Both the position numbers and the translations under genes were made by a program. The notes under the pieces were generated by a model. The model ran no database searches, was not told the origin of the DNA, and worked only from the letters and a program-made list of their open reading frames with translations. Below are positions 51,079 to 64,000 of a stretch of DNA of 64,000 bases, piece by piece. The number at the start of each line of letters is the position of its first letter. The first letter of the stretch is position 1. The stretch lies in the NCBI GenBank assembly GCA_014706295.1, contig JACSVZ010000001.1:40422383-40486382 (forward strand), given 5' to 3'. The stretch is from Lycocorax pyrrhopterus obiensis (Eukaryota; Chordata; Aves; Passeriformes; Paradisaeidae).

Positions 51079-54000
51079 GAAAGGCTTAAAAATCTTTGCT
51101 TATTATTAGTTAAAATTAAAGTATTTCCCTGTAAGCTCTTTACAATACCGATTTGTGCCAGTGGACAAACACCTGTAATATACAGTGTCTATGATAAGTT
51201 ATGTCATAACTCTCTAATAATGATGCTGGTTTGTTCTCTAAACTGTTCTGATTAGCATCCAATTTAAATGGTGGTGGCACAACTCCTGAAAAATGCTAGA
51301 CTGGATGCCCACTTCATATGGAGAAGTTAATGGGAAGAGATATTGAAAAATAAACTAAATTGGAGTAGCTCCACTCCCACTGCAGACACGCTGATCTGAA
51401 ATAAAAGTCACTTTATTCTGAAAATAATTATTTCCCTCACAAAGCTCAGCAGTAAATCTGGCCTTGAAAGAACTGGCTCTTTTCAGCTCATAACAGAAAG
51501 AACCACAGAATATGAACTTAATGCAAATAACTTGCTCAAAGGAAAACTAAAAAGTTGCTTGCCTTGGTAGGCACAGAAAAAAAAAAAGTCTGTTTTTTAT
51601 CATAACATTAACCCAGACTGTAATTTGTCTTTTTACAACTAATGAGCTACTCAGTGCTGTCAAGATTCATTTTGATGTGGTGGGCTTCTGAACAAGACCT
51701 CTAAGTAGCTGCTTGCTGGAACATAGGTGTGTGGGGGAACAGGGAACAGGCCCCCATTTTCCTCTCCAAGGACAGGTAGCTGGAGAACAGCTAAGGTTTA
51801 GAACTGTGCAAGAACTGGAACAAAGCTAAGTAGAAGTTTACTGGCAACAAATTGCTAAAATCCTTGGGAAAAAAAAAAAAAGAGTAAATTGTGGCTCCCT
51901 AAGCACAGCTCATTCCTTGGGAGTCCTGCAAGGTTGCCCAGCAACATACCACAATTACTGTGGGTCAAGTCCTCAGGACATAATCTAGCCTATTGACTTT
52001 AGTTCAACCACCCCTGGCATAAGGTACTGCCAACTGTGAGCACGAAGAAAACAGAAGCAATGCAGACTGGAGAGCTCTCAGATGTTGGGAGGAAATTTCA
52101 CAGTTTCCAAATGTTTTATCCAAATTGTTCTGATCTGCTCAATTCAATATGTCTGTTCTATGGTCATTCTTTGAAAGAGGTAATTCAGAAACAAATTTTA
52201 ATTTCAATTTAATAGGAAAGCAAGAACCAAAGTCCACTGATGCAGTGAGATATTTTTGAATTCAAGCCATTTTTCAGTACCCACACTCCTGCTACAGATA
52301 CTCTCTCAAAAAAACCCTAATGCCTAATCTTGGAGGAATTCATAACAAAAATACTTTCCACTCTATCAAGCATAGTTGTTCGGGACAAGCTTGACCAGAA
52401 AGTCATCCTTCCCTCTTGTGGATGACTTGACCCTTCCAAAACTCATTCACCTAATACATTACTGGGAAACTTTGCTGTGAAGCCACATACGTCTCTCCAG
52501 CCTTTCACAAGGACAGAATTGCTTTGAGATGTGTATATACGTACATATATATGTTTCTTTTAGGGAAGTACAGCTATGATTAGAAGATGAGGCCTTGGGA
52601 TGGCATAAAGTTCCACTGAGTATTTAGCTTTCCTGTGTAAAACACAGAGAGCAGCTTTCTGACCCAGGCTGCAGCACGCACGGTGCAATCAGCAGCGGTC
52701 AACAATCCTTCTGCACAAGTGTTCCTAGGGTCCGGAAAACTTTAGCTTTACTGTAAAAGAGGGAGCTCGCATGTGTTGGAGGAAGAGAGATTCCTTCAGA
52801 AAACATATTCCCTCTCACTGGAACTACAGTAATGACTCTTAAGCCCAGGCTTACAAGGAGTATTAGTCTATTCACTGAAATCCAAGTGTTGTGGGCTGGG
52901 GTCCCCCCTCTGAGAAATACTTAGAGTAAATTTTAAACCTATTATTTTTATTACAAATTCACTTTCAAATACATGTGCAATGCAATTTGCTACAATTCCT
53001 TTCTTTGGAATGAAATCTGGGTTTGAAGCTCACTATTTAAACTACTAACAAGAACAACGGGAAACAAACCCACCACCTTATTGCAATAAGCAAAATGTGT
53101 AGTTGTGGATTTAGGGTTTTTGATGGATACAGGTTTACAACTGATGGTCCAAAAGCCTGAATAATCCTAGACCCTGGTATTTCATGCAATTGTCTGTAAC
53201 AATGACACTCAACACAGTCCCCTGGACCTGGTAGTCTATGGGCGCTGCACTCCAGCCTGCTTATCAATGGCAGCATGCTGCCAGATGGCCAGACCCCACC
53301 AAACCTCAGTTAATTACTAAATACAGTTTCCATCATGGAGATACTTCGGCAGAGGCCGTAAACAAAACCTTTGAGTACAAAGTCACACAACTGTAAATGC
53401 ACATATGTGCAATTGTAAACACACCTATTTCAGCCTTGGCCCGTGGGGAAGGACAACAAACGTGTAAATTGAGAGCTCTGAAGCACAAATCAAGTGAAGA
53501 AAGAAGCATTTTGCTTGTGTCATTACTAATACAGGCATCTAAGTATCTAAACTAGTTTCTCTGAGAGGCTAGTTTGTGCTTTGAAGTACATGCCTTTCAA
53601 AATATATCCATGATCTTTCTGTGAAGGCTAATGATAATTTTATCTCTTCTGAGCCTTGCAGTAATAAATGCTGACAGCCCCAGATGCCAGGTCCTTGGTG
53701 AGAGCATCTGTTTGTTTATTCAGGATTAAGTTAAACTACTTAGCCACCATTACAGTAAATCCACCTCTCCTACAGACCTTCTTAAGAGTACTGAAGAAAA
53801 TAATGAAACACCCCATACTGCTGTGAGATCAATTGCACTCAGCAGACTAAGAAACCTCTGACAATTTATTCTTGGTGTGGAGGGGTGAGGAATAGACTGC
53901 ACCAAGCATCCCCCCCAAAAAAGAGAAGATAAAGGCCATGTTAGGTGCTCTTTGTCTTGATTTGATCACATCACACCTTGATGCTGTGGCAGACTTTCAA

Positions 54001-54776
54001 CAAGGGACTGTAAAGCTTGATCCTGCAGTCTTTGTCCAACAAGAAATGGGTTTAGATACCTAAATAATTATGCTCAGTTATATGAAAAAGGACTAGATGT
54101 CTTTTTTTTTTTTTTTCTGAGGCAATTCACAGTAGCCCTTTTACTATCTTTCAATATTTGAAATGTAAAGACTTTTCGATTTAATTTCCTCTTCCTTAGG
54201 GACATGAAAGAAATGTTGTGCTCTTACTGACATGAATGCAATTTGAGACTCTAAATTTCCAGACCTGTAACACCGATGCCATTCCTTCGCACTGGCAAAA
54301 TATTCTCATGTACCACATAAAGATCTAAAGATGTGAGTGCATCAACATGTAGTAAGACCACAGGATATGTATTAAGCAAACAGCAAAGAACATATTTGAA
54401 AAGGGGATTTTCAAGGTATGCTGCACTGTAATCTATTTAATTAAAAAAAAAATCTGAAGATGGCAGAGTTAGCTTCCATTCTGCCATTTAAGGCAGCTGT
54501 AAGATTAGCATTTAATTACTAAATGATGGTGCAAAAGCATGAGACCTGCTCACCAGCTGTTTCTGCAGCACAAGCAGAAACTGCCTGGCTACACCTCAGA
54601 GTATTGGGGGAGCAGGCAAGAGCACCTGCACGCTGCTGGGTTGGAGTGACTTTAAGTGTACAAATAAGATTTTGGAGGCTTTTCTTCTCATGAATAGGCT
54701 ATGGTGCTTTATAGATACAGCAGCATGAGCTGAAGGATTAAGAGAATTTGGGTTTAATGAGACTGCAGTCTAGGAC
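51079..54776. other. Intronic sequence without a supported gene
   Basis: Contains an A-run at 51869-51881, an alternating TA/CG-type stretch near 52531-52553 and a T15 run near 54102-54116. A block at about 52887-53310 has partly complementary ends, discussed under findings. No exon recognised. Confidence 0.5.
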
Positions 54777-55214
54777 TTGGCTAAGGTACCCAGGAACGCA
54801 ACTGCACAGGTACCCTCTGCACTGCTGTTCTTGCTCTCCTCTGCCTTGTGCCACCAGTGTTTCTCCACCCGGAGCTGGAGACGATGTGGGAGGTGGGGCC
54901 AGCTGGCTCACAGCAGCTGCATGTCATGCCAAACACCCAGCTGGAGGTGGGTGGCAAGACCACCAGAGGCTGCATCTCTGTGGTTGGGAACTCACCCTCA
55001 GCTCTCCCCATCAAAGCAGAGAAGCCACTGCACTGATGTCACTCGGCAAACAGCTTCTAAAAATCTCCCACGCTGTGCAGAGACTGAGCAGACTTTGTGC
55101 ATCCTGAGGCAAAAGCTGCACCAGCCCAGAGTGATTGGTCCCCAAAGGAAAGGCTCTGCAGTGGGAAAACCCATAGGAAGCGGGCCCAGGCCAGGCTGCC
55201 AGGAGACACTCTGA
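54777..55214. other. GC-richer intronic patch with overlapping open frames
   Basis: Base composition rises here above the surrounding AT-rich DNA. Frames of 145 and 119 codons on the plus strand overlap others on the minus strand. None shows a recognisable domain, and open frames in several phases at once are what GC-rich non-coding DNA produces. I recognise no gene. Confidence 0.4.
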
Positions 55215-57639
55215 GGTCAGGGCAGCGAATGAGCAGCTTCCTCTCCACGAGATGCTGTGCAGTGCTTCCCCCGCAAGTTCACGAAGCAAAAAATGATTGC
55301 AGGCAGGAAAAACATGACATTTAATAACATAAATTGACAAGTTCTCAACAGGAACAAAACTATTTTTTCCACTTTGTTTCTTTATATAAACAGTATTTGA
55401 TTTTTAACATGCAAAAGACTGACAGCACACCAAGCATAAAATAGATTGTGATCTCTGTAAACCAGGATGGCTGTTATCAGATTGGCACCAAACAAGGCCA
55501 TTGTTGGAGCTAAAATTACCTCTCAGGTCTTGCAATACACTTCACCAAAGGACATCGTGTCCCACTGCAGACACACTGCCTACACAGACATCTACTAGAG
55601 AGGCGAGGAGACAAAGGACTGGGAGAAGTGGAGACTGGACCCCTCACCAGGTTTATGGAGCCAGGGTGGCTCACTCTCAAGATTTGCACTCCAAACATGC
55701 AACAAACATTCAGGAGAAAGAAAGAAATAGTGAGTATTTCTGGATTTGACAATGCTAATGGAGCACTAGTTGTTGACACCCTCTGATGTTCAAAAAAGTC
55801 AACATTTTGTTTATCTATAACAAGTATGGCCTTAGTACAACAGGTAAACGAGCACCAGTGAAGATGCCACCCACTATCCCTCTGATTTTCACAGTACTAC
55901 TCATTTTTCTACTCAGTCAGAAACCTGAAGGACAGGGAAAGTGGTTAGCACTTCCTGCATACACAGGCCAATCACTTCTACAGTGGCTTTCTTTTTCTGC
56001 AGCACCATTCCTGACTTTTCCCATAGTTGTAAGAAAACTGTTTCTTTAGTACGAGTCTCACGTACAGCGTTCTGAAGGGCGTGTATCTTCCCTGACACTT
56101 CCACTGTCAGAATAATTTGACACATAACCATCAGGAGGAGTCTGGAGTACCCAAGGTAAGTTGTAACACACAGGTCTACAATTCCAAGAGAAAACAAAAA
56201 ACTTAAACAACTTTCTTTCTGTGAGTTTGCTTTTGAAGGAAGAATACCAGAAATTGTTTAGAACCTTCTTTTGTAAAATGACATTTTAAAAGCATATATC
56301 TTTGAAAAAAATCTAACACGACAGGAAAACAACTTGCAAAAACTTATGAATCCCCAAGTATAACCTGAAAAAGAATTGCTGCTTATCTCACAAACTGATA
56401 GCTGGGCCCTGGAAGAAGTGGAAAATACACAGAGGAAAACCATTTCAAATATGATTTGCAATGCAATACTGGCAAACTGCATTATACCACCTATATCTAG
56501 GCTGAGAGTCAACAGTGGGCAGTAGACAGGGCAGAGCTAGGATAGGTGATAGGGCAAAGTAAAGATGGGATGGAAAGAAGAGATGAAGAAGCCTGGAAAT
56601 CTGAGTTTGCTGCTAAAGGGATGATTCTACTGCAAGGATGTGAAGATGGGGGTGAGGGAGTGCTGCCTATAGGAATGGCAGCTATGGCTCACACACTCTA
56701 ATAATTATAATCATTAATAACAGAAGGATTCCAGGCATAGATAAAATTTACTACATACATCTTATGCACGACAAAGTGTGTGTTCCTAATGTAAGATCTT
56801 ATGCATGCATTATGCCCTGCAGGGAGGCATAAGCAAACAGACACATACAGAAGAACTTTTCTCATGGCAATTTATTGGGTAAGCACATTATTTGCAGCCT
56901 AAATGGTCATTATTCCTATTCCTGAAGACGGAACAATGGGGAAGACAGAAAGGTTTGTAATGAGGTGGTCATTCATCGCACCTCTTGTTCATTACTTGTT
57001 TTAGGTTATGTCACACCACAATATACAGTATTGTGGCACATTTTTTCTTAGAGTCCATGGTGTTTTAGCAATATAGAACTAAATGAGGAACATGAATAAG
57101 TAGACTATTGCAGATACAAGTGTGTCTGCAATGGTGTCTTGCCCATTAGAAAGGAACTTGTTTAATGATCAGAGTTTTTACTAAAATAACAGCGTTGATT
57201 AGCAGCAGGCAGTAGTGCTCATAAAAGTCACTGATTTAGTTTAATTGGCTTTGAGACCCACATAGCATAAATTTTTCCACACGTGATCTGCAATTTTTTA
57301 CTCGCCAAGGTTTAATTCTACTATTGATAATCGCTTTATTTACTGCAGCGCATCTTCAAAAATTAAGTGTCTTAAACTTCTCTTTGTTTTGCTAGGGATG
57401 GAAAGCCAGTGAATGAGTCTTCATTTAAAGAGTGCGGGGGAGGTGAGTAGTGGAGGAGAAAGACAACTTTTTCCTGAAGACTAAGGGGGAGGATTAAACA
57501 GAAATTGCTCAGGAGAAAGTCAGACATTGACTCAGAGTAAATGAAAGGAGCAGAAGCAGGGCTCCTGACACTGAAAGTACTGTGTGACAACAGAAAACAA
57601 CCTCAATTCCTATTACTCCCACCAGGCATTAAAGAAGGA
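55215..57639. other. Intronic sequence without a supported gene
   Basis: Unique-looking sequence. Nothing was seen in it beyond short chance frames. Confidence 0.5.
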
Positions 57640-57975
57640 AAATGGTAACAGCTCCTCCATCAGCAGGGGCCCAGCTCAGGGGACTCACAGCCATGCCAGG
57701 CTGTGGGAGAGCAGCCCTGCTGGGGCACGGCTGGGGCAGGTAGGGCTGCCGTGGGGTGCAGGACCACGGGCAGGGACAGCCAGGGCTGGTGGTGCCCCGG
57801 GGGCCCTGGCAGCCAGGAAGAAAGGAAGCCCCCCTGCCCTGCTGGGACAGCCAGGGTGTGGGAGCCAGGCTCAGCAGTGAGGGAAGGGCTACGAGACCCT
57901 TCCCAGCACTGACAGTATGGACGCAGCTCAAGATGGCACTTGGGCTGATGCGAGTGGAACGCAGCCGCACCTGTA
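57640..57975. other. GC-rich block within the intron
   Basis: A sharp local rise in G+C, with runs such as GGGGCACGGCTGGGGCAGG and CCCCGGGGGCCCTGGC and around ten CpG dinucleotides, set in AT-rich flanks. Open frames exist in several phases on both strands (up to 123 codons) with no recognisable domain. It could be an intronic CpG-rich regulatory element, a decayed GC-rich repeat, or a non-coding exon; the sequence does not decide. Confidence 0.45.
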
Positions 57976-60900
57976 GCCCACAACAAACCAAGCCTGACAT
58001 TCCTCCAACATGCAGGGAAGAAAGCGGCGAAGGTGGGTTTTGGTTGTTTTCTTTTTTAATTTTAAGTCCCTTATATTTATTTCAGCGCTAATAGACAACC
58101 TGTTCCCCAGGCCCTGATCCAGCAAGGCCTATCCCTAACAGCCTCATCATTTTACAGAGCTACAAACGTGGCCACTGTACGCACACAGGTCAGGGCATGC
58201 AGCGCACCAGCAAGTCTGGGATATCAATACTATACTACATAATAATTTAAATGTGTAGTAAAATACATCTTGCATATGCAATGAAACAATGTAGATGAAA
58301 TACGCCTCCTTCCCCTCAAAGGTAACTATTTTTAATGACTAAAGATAATGCATTTAAAAGATGCAGATTGCTGCATAAACAGAACATACTCAAGGACAGC
58401 TCAATTTTTTACCATTCAACATCTTTTCTCAGTTAACTGCAAGTCAAAGGACAAACTTTCTTGACTGTTAATGATGAGAAAAAATAACAACTGCTGTCCT
58501 GCCTAAAAACGTCCACTCCTCCAGCTGGCCAGAAACCAAGCGGAAATTCCAGATCAGGAGGCAATTATTTATGTATGTCTCCTTCCAACCACCCCCCTCT
58601 AAACCTTAAATTTACTTCTAAGTGGGAATTAATCCTGCCTGGAACACTTTTAAACGCTGGTGTATCTTTACAATAAGGTCAATGACAGTTTTTGCTTCAG
58701 CTGCACTTGCGAGATTTTTGTCCATATTACTAGCAAATTTCCTTTTATTGTGCTTGAGAGAAAATAATTCTTCAGCTTTGGGGTGTATTTTTTTTAAATA
58801 CACCATCACACTTAAACTAGAAATTACATTCCTGCCTACTACAACCTGCTGTTGCAAGTTTTATTTAAAATTCTTTCACATTTTAAAAGACTTTTTTTAA
58901 AAATTCACAAGTACAAGAAAATGCCATTTTTACTTTGGGCTCTGTCTCAGTTCTCCAAGAGAAAAGGATCTCACTGACAAGCATTCACTATCACATTTTC
59001 CCCCTACAGTCTTTGTGGCTAAACAACAACACTCACATAATCTACTGACTAGATCTTATACTTTTGGACTGAAATAAATGCTCCTTCTTGTGTACTGGAT
59101 TAAGAGAGACTGAAAAAAAATCTCATTTTAATTTGTTTCTGTTGATGATGCAGAACAATTCTTCATTTCATGCAGAAAACGCTTCTGCAGATCAGAACAA
59201 AGTATCATGTTTTCATACAGCTCTTGAGAAAGGCTACAGTATGTGCAGTAACATTTGAAACAAATGATACTTACCCAACAGTGGGCATAGGCTTTAAAAA
59301 AATCTAATGGGGGGAGCTTTAATTTGAAAATACCTCTTTTTGGCTGGTGGTTTTTGCAAAAGGGAAGCATCTCTTAAGTCTTCAGGCATTCAAATGTAAT
59401 GAAGTGATCTATACATAACATCAGAATGCTGTAAGTCACCACTTTAATACTTAACTCTTGCAGTTGAATCCCTGAGGAGCTGTAACACACAAAATACAGA
59501 CAACAAGACAGGCCTCTTATAAAGCCTGCAGTATATCTTACTTGCATGGAGTAAAGCTCCCAGAGGAATCCTCACGCACAGAGACGAAGACACAACTCAG
59601 GCAGGCAGCCATTAAGTGAATCTAAATAATCAAGAGCCGTGATCTGAGCTTAAGGTACCAGGTGAGCAGTGCCAGACTACTCTGAATTAGCATTTCTCAA
59701 TGGACAGGCTACAGAGAATGAAAGTTGCCCCCTGTGCTCAACCCAGCCAAGTAATGTAAATGCTTGCAGGGCAAACAGACATGGATGAATGATTTCCTGA
59801 GGTTGTCTGATCAAGCTGGACAAGACATGGCCCATCAACAAGAGTTTCCCCAAAGGACAAGGGTCAGATCTGGCAGCAGCTGTAGGGAGCTGACGGACAT
59901 GAGACAGGAGCTAACAGAGACACAAACTTCAAAGTATTCTGGATCTGAAAAGGAAGCTCTTAGAGATGCCAGGGACAAGGCGCGCTTTGTAGCTACCCAG
60001 TGACATCAGTCACCTCAAATAACAAATTATTTCTATGAAAAAAAGGCACATGTTTTTTTCTGCTTCTTTAATTATCTGAAGCAAATGCATGTACAGTCAT
60101 AGATCTGGGACAACTGTAATTTTCCCAAGTTCTTATATGCTTTCACCATGGGGCAGGACCTGCAAGTAGATACCTTCACTTCTTTTACAGACCAGAGCTT
60201 TGCTCTATTACACGCAGAAACGTCACTGCAAATTTCATCCTCCTCCCTGAAACCATCCAGCCTACTGAGCATGATTTGTGCCTCATTTACTGTGTCTGCA
60301 GCTGGTAATTCTATTCAACCAACTCTGCTTGCTAGAAAAATTACCATGATAACCCGAACAGCTTTGTCTTGGAGCACCATTGCCATTCTTTTTTATTCAG
60401 TGGGAAACAACTTAGTCGTGCTCCCATTTGCCTCAACAGTGCTTCAGTGTTCAGCTGTCAGTTTATGAAGGCTAACAACAAGTGGGAAGCCTTCCTAGTT
60501 TTTCAAGATAGGACCTACTGTCTTAAAAGAAGTCGAAACCTAAAGCTAGTCAAAGAATTTATAAAGAATTTAAGGGAAATCGAACAAAAAGGCAATAAAT
60601 ATATAATTCAAAGATTCCTTTTCCATGAATTCAGTTAAGAGAGATGTAAATATACTCAGAATAAGGACCCTACAGAGAGCCTGCATTATGCATACGAGTT
60701 TTGAATGGAATGAAAGAAAAGCTAATAAATGGATAGTAATAAGCAAAACTGTGAAAATGAAACTAGAGAAAGCCTGAAAGGAGGTTTGGGGAAAAAAAGG
60801 ATGGTAAACAGTGTTTAAGCGTATTTTCATTTTTTGTCTAATCTCTGAAAATTAAATGTTCCATAAGAAAAAGCAGTAGATGCAGAAATGAAGCAGATAT

Positions 60901-63900
60901 ACAAAGGCAGCAGATGCATAAAGGAGTTACTGATGACTTTTTTTGGTTTTTTTCATCTATACTACTACCATTTGGTTCTCCTAAAAACAAACAAACAAAA
61001 AACCACTCACACTAACACAAGCATTTAGGACAAGAGATGTCTTTTGCCCTGTCAGGAATGACTTCAAATGCCTTAGAAACCTGGCCTTTAGATATTCCCT
61101 GATTGAGAGCAACTCGCTTGGTTATGTCACTCTGTCCTCTGGTAAAATAAGTCTCATGGAGCCAAGAACATAATGCTGAGTAATCAAAATGTTTAGGGTT
61201 GTTGTGCGCAGTCCTCTCCACGATAACCTATGCCTTTTGATTGTATCTGTACATTCAGTTTATTCCTACGTCACCTTCTGATATGCTACAGGCTACCTCT
61301 TTTCGTGACTAGGTATAACAAAAGCAGCTGCTGGAAGCCTATTATCTAATTATCGTGTTAGATCCTGCAAGGACTGTGGTGCTCATATAAACAGATCACA
61401 AACGTTTTAGCCTCTCAGACCACCATTTCTTATCTAGCACACAAAACATTGTTGTACATTCTCTAAATGTGCTGGATGTTTAAATGAGCTGTCAGAAAAG
61501 CCTTTTCTTTGTCACTGTCATCACTCATGTTGTTTGCAGCTAGCAGTATCTCCCAGTTTAGCAAGAGCTGTAGGATTAGAGTGCTTCACCAGATCATGGC
61601 CAGGACACAGCCCAGCATCTCAGCAGCTCTCCCAGGTGCCGTGGCCTCTGACGACACTGAGACGGGAGCTGACAAGACATGCCCATTTCTACTGGGCATC
61701 ACTTGCTCCTCTGTCTTTAGCTGAGGTTCTTGCTCTGAGCCTCAAGAGCCAGAACATACCTGGATCACCATCAAATTGCTTCAGATTACTGACTATCTTG
61801 AAAGGCATATCTGAGTTTGGTGACTGAACACCCATTCTGCATCCATCAGAATGCAAAAGAATTGTAAGATACAGAAAAACTGCATCCAGCACACGGTTGT
61901 GGTGCCCCTGCACGCACGGACAGAAAAGCACTCCATGCAGAACAGCTGTCATTTGTAATGATGGTATTCTTATAACCATCCCAGGGATCTCTGTCCCTTA
62001 AATACTGACAATACAGGCAGCATGAATATAACACTGCAGTTAAAAAACTCAGGGTCATTACAAGGTCAACCTGCTCTCCCATTGCTCTGCTAACTTCAGC
62101 TTGCTTTGCCATGCTGATAGTCTTTCAATTACTGAACTAGATGAAGCTGACCAATAATGTAAGGTAGTTGAAAAAAAATAAAGTCTATAATCTCTAAACT
62201 CTACTGAAGTGTCAGGTCCTGGATTTTTTTTAAATGCAAATCCAAAAGTAATTTGAAAATCTCTAAATGCATTCTGTCAGCTTTTAAAGCTCTAACCAAC
62301 AATCTACATTCACACTCCAGAAGGAAGAAATACGGAACAGCAAACTTTGGGCTATTATTTTCTCCCTTCCATGTACTTCATCTACTTTCCAATGCAAAAG
62401 AATAAGCTTCAAACTCTTAAAATGTATCTCTTCAACTTTTATATATATAATGATTCCAGTCTTAATTTCCAGAAATACTTGAAAAATACTTGTGAAACAC
62501 CTCAGTACAGATTCTGATTTGAACAGATCCATGTTGCAGATAACAATAAAATGACACTTTCAGACTACACTTCTCATGAAACAGAGGCTATTTTTACCTG
62601 TTGTGCTATATATAAGTTAACCTATATTTCAATGCAGCCTTTGTGTCCAGTCTGCCTGCTTGTAACAGGTGAAAAGAGAAGCACACAGTTGAAAGCATGA
62701 TCCACTATGGCAAATCCTATCAACAGTCAATCCATTTCAATACCCAGCCTCTAATGTGACCCTGCAGAGGAGAGCGAAGTCTTTAGTCACCTCCCAGCTA
62801 GTTACGATCTACCAAGCTTGGGGTCCAAGAGAACACAGATTTCTTCTCATTCTCCTAACACAACTACTTTATGCCCTGAGTAGTTTTGATTAAATTTTGA
62901 TTTTTGCTACAATTACCTTAGCGAGCATAACTCTTTATATGGTCAAAAATTACCTACCACTTAGAAAAATAGCAGAAATATTTGATTCATTATCTTCCTG
63001 TAGCAGCAAGTACTGTAGTGGAAAAAAATAGCATTAATTTTGTTGGCTAAGCTTTTGATTACCTAAAGGGTTTTTAAAGACTAGCAGGGAGGGTAAAGAC
63101 TCCAATAAAGATATTAAATGTAAGTAGTGGCTGTTGATAGCTTCAGACTTTCTTGCTTGTATTGCACTACTGTGCTAAATGCCTCTTCAGCTTCCGAGCA
63201 GCATAAACCGGAACGAGAGAAATGTAAAGGTGTGTGATACAGAAGATGTATTTGATAAAGAAATGCAATTCGATTCTGGTTTTGCAGCTTTGATAGTAGC
63301 TGTGGCCTTCAAATATGAATTCTAGGACAAATTACAGTTTAGGTAAATACACTGGCAGAAATTCAGCCACATGGATTTGATGCATATCCAGTGCTGAAAA
63401 CACACGAGGCTCCTTTGTGAACCAAAGTAACAATGGTATGCTTAGACACTTAATTAGCAAGAAAATGTCAAGCTAAGACCCTTAAACTTTCCTACTTGTC
63501 ATCCTTGTTTATGCTTACTTTTGCATAAAGTACTAATGTGTACAGCCTATGTACATTGCTAGCATGACATCAAGCTTCAGGGCAAATGCACTACCACTGT
63601 CAGTACATACTTAGCTCTTCGATTTCAGCATGCCTTTAAATATAATTTTCTACCCCTCTGAGCCAGTACACACATCTATAATTATATTAAACTTTCAGTG
63701 TATTTGCACATAATCGTGTTTATCCTCTTGCAGTAATATTTATCTGACAAAAAAAAAGTGAAAAATGTTTTTGAGTTCTGTATGCACTCAGATAGCCCTG
63801 GAAATACTAATATGTTCAGCATATTCCATTTCCTTTAAAAAAATTCAAGTTGGTACACTAGTAATTTGATCAATGAACTCTCAAATAGCCATTTAAATGT

Positions 63901-64000
63901 ATGTTGAAGTTACCTGAGTTTTCACATATAAATGATGGGAGAAATTCTGTTAGTAATACAATATTGATTTTTAAAATACTTGTTGGTAAGGAAAGTGTTT
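57976..64000. other. Intronic sequence without a supported gene
   Basis: AT-rich unique-looking DNA up to the window edge. A 79-codon hydrophilic plus-strand frame at 59764-60003 is the only item of note. No CR1 or LTR was recognised in these 6 kb. Confidence 0.5.

Larger units (their letters stand above)
783..64000 (-). other. FARP1: Long FARP1 intron upstream of the FERM exon (partial)
   Basis: Everything to the right of the exon appears to be one intron. The FARP1 exon carrying the start codon, which should end with the segment just before QRAPGK, was looked for on the minus strand and not recognised up to position 64000, so the intron is at least 63 kb. FARP1 in mammals also has very long 5' introns. 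The stretch contains scattered CR1 LINE pieces, a solo LTR and simple repeats, listed separately, and otherwise unique-looking AT-rich sequence. Assignment as a single intron is inference from the absence of exons; an unrecognised nested transcript cannot be excluded. Confidence 0.75.

Noticed and set aside
53037..53276. 79-codon minus-strand frame with a hydrophobic C-terminal segment
   Set aside because: It resembles a membrane-anchored tail, but no flanking retroviral or host coding sequence was found. Treated as chance inside the block noted at 52887-53310.
1..64000. CRISPR arrays, bacterial-type operons, tRNA or rRNA genes
   Set aside because: No regularly spaced direct repeats, no ribosome-binding-site-led gene runs, and no recognisable tRNA or rRNA core sequences were seen on either strand.
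783..64000. The first coding exon of FARP1 and a promoter CpG island for the gene
   Set aside because: The conserved N-terminal protein segment just before QRAPGK was looked for on the minus strand and not recognised, so no FARP1 start or main promoter is claimed here.

Overview
This window looks like vertebrate nuclear DNA, most likely from a bird. Three things point that way: AT-rich non-coding sequence with no dense gene packing, a single recognisable protein-coding exon with canonical splice sites, and several 3'-truncated CR1 LINE copies ending in the octamer-like ATTCTATG tail typical of avian CR1. Repeat density is low, which fits a bird better than a mammal or a reptile. The species cannot be named from this sequence alone.

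The only confidently coding sequence is a 105-bp exon at 678-782 on the minus strand. It encodes 35 residues of the FERM F1 lobe of FARP1, a Rho guanine-nucleotide exchange factor. The first coding exon of FARP1 was looked for on the minus strand and not found. Positions 783-64000 are therefore read as part of the very long intron upstream of this exon, and 1-677 as the start of the next intron. Transcription of FARP1 runs right to left.

Region by region: 1-5.4 kb holds the FARP1 exon and unique intron. 5.36-5.50 kb and 7.93-8.05 kb hold two short splice-bounded open frames, on opposite strands, that could be unrecognised exons but may be chance. 11.455-11.919 kb is a solo retroviral LTR with a perfect 7-bp terminal inverted repeat and a 4-bp target-site duplication. 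CR1 copies lie at 13.5-14.1 (minus), 17.3-17.9 (plus, internally deleted), 21.44-21.49 (plus), 26.0-26.3 (minus), 32.7-33.0 (minus) and 51.0-51.1 kb (plus). Short tandem duplications and homopolymer runs are scattered between them. Local GC- and CpG-richer patches stand out near 41.1, 54.8-55.2 and 57.6-58.0 kb. The remainder is unique-looking intron in which no gene could be supported.

No multi-gene system, CRISPR array, operon, rRNA or tRNA gene was found. Nearly all open frames here are of the length and composition expected by chance. The items most worth checking are the two splice-bounded frames, the CpG-rich patches as possible intronic promoters or regulatory elements, and the solo LTR as a dated insertion and possible promoter.
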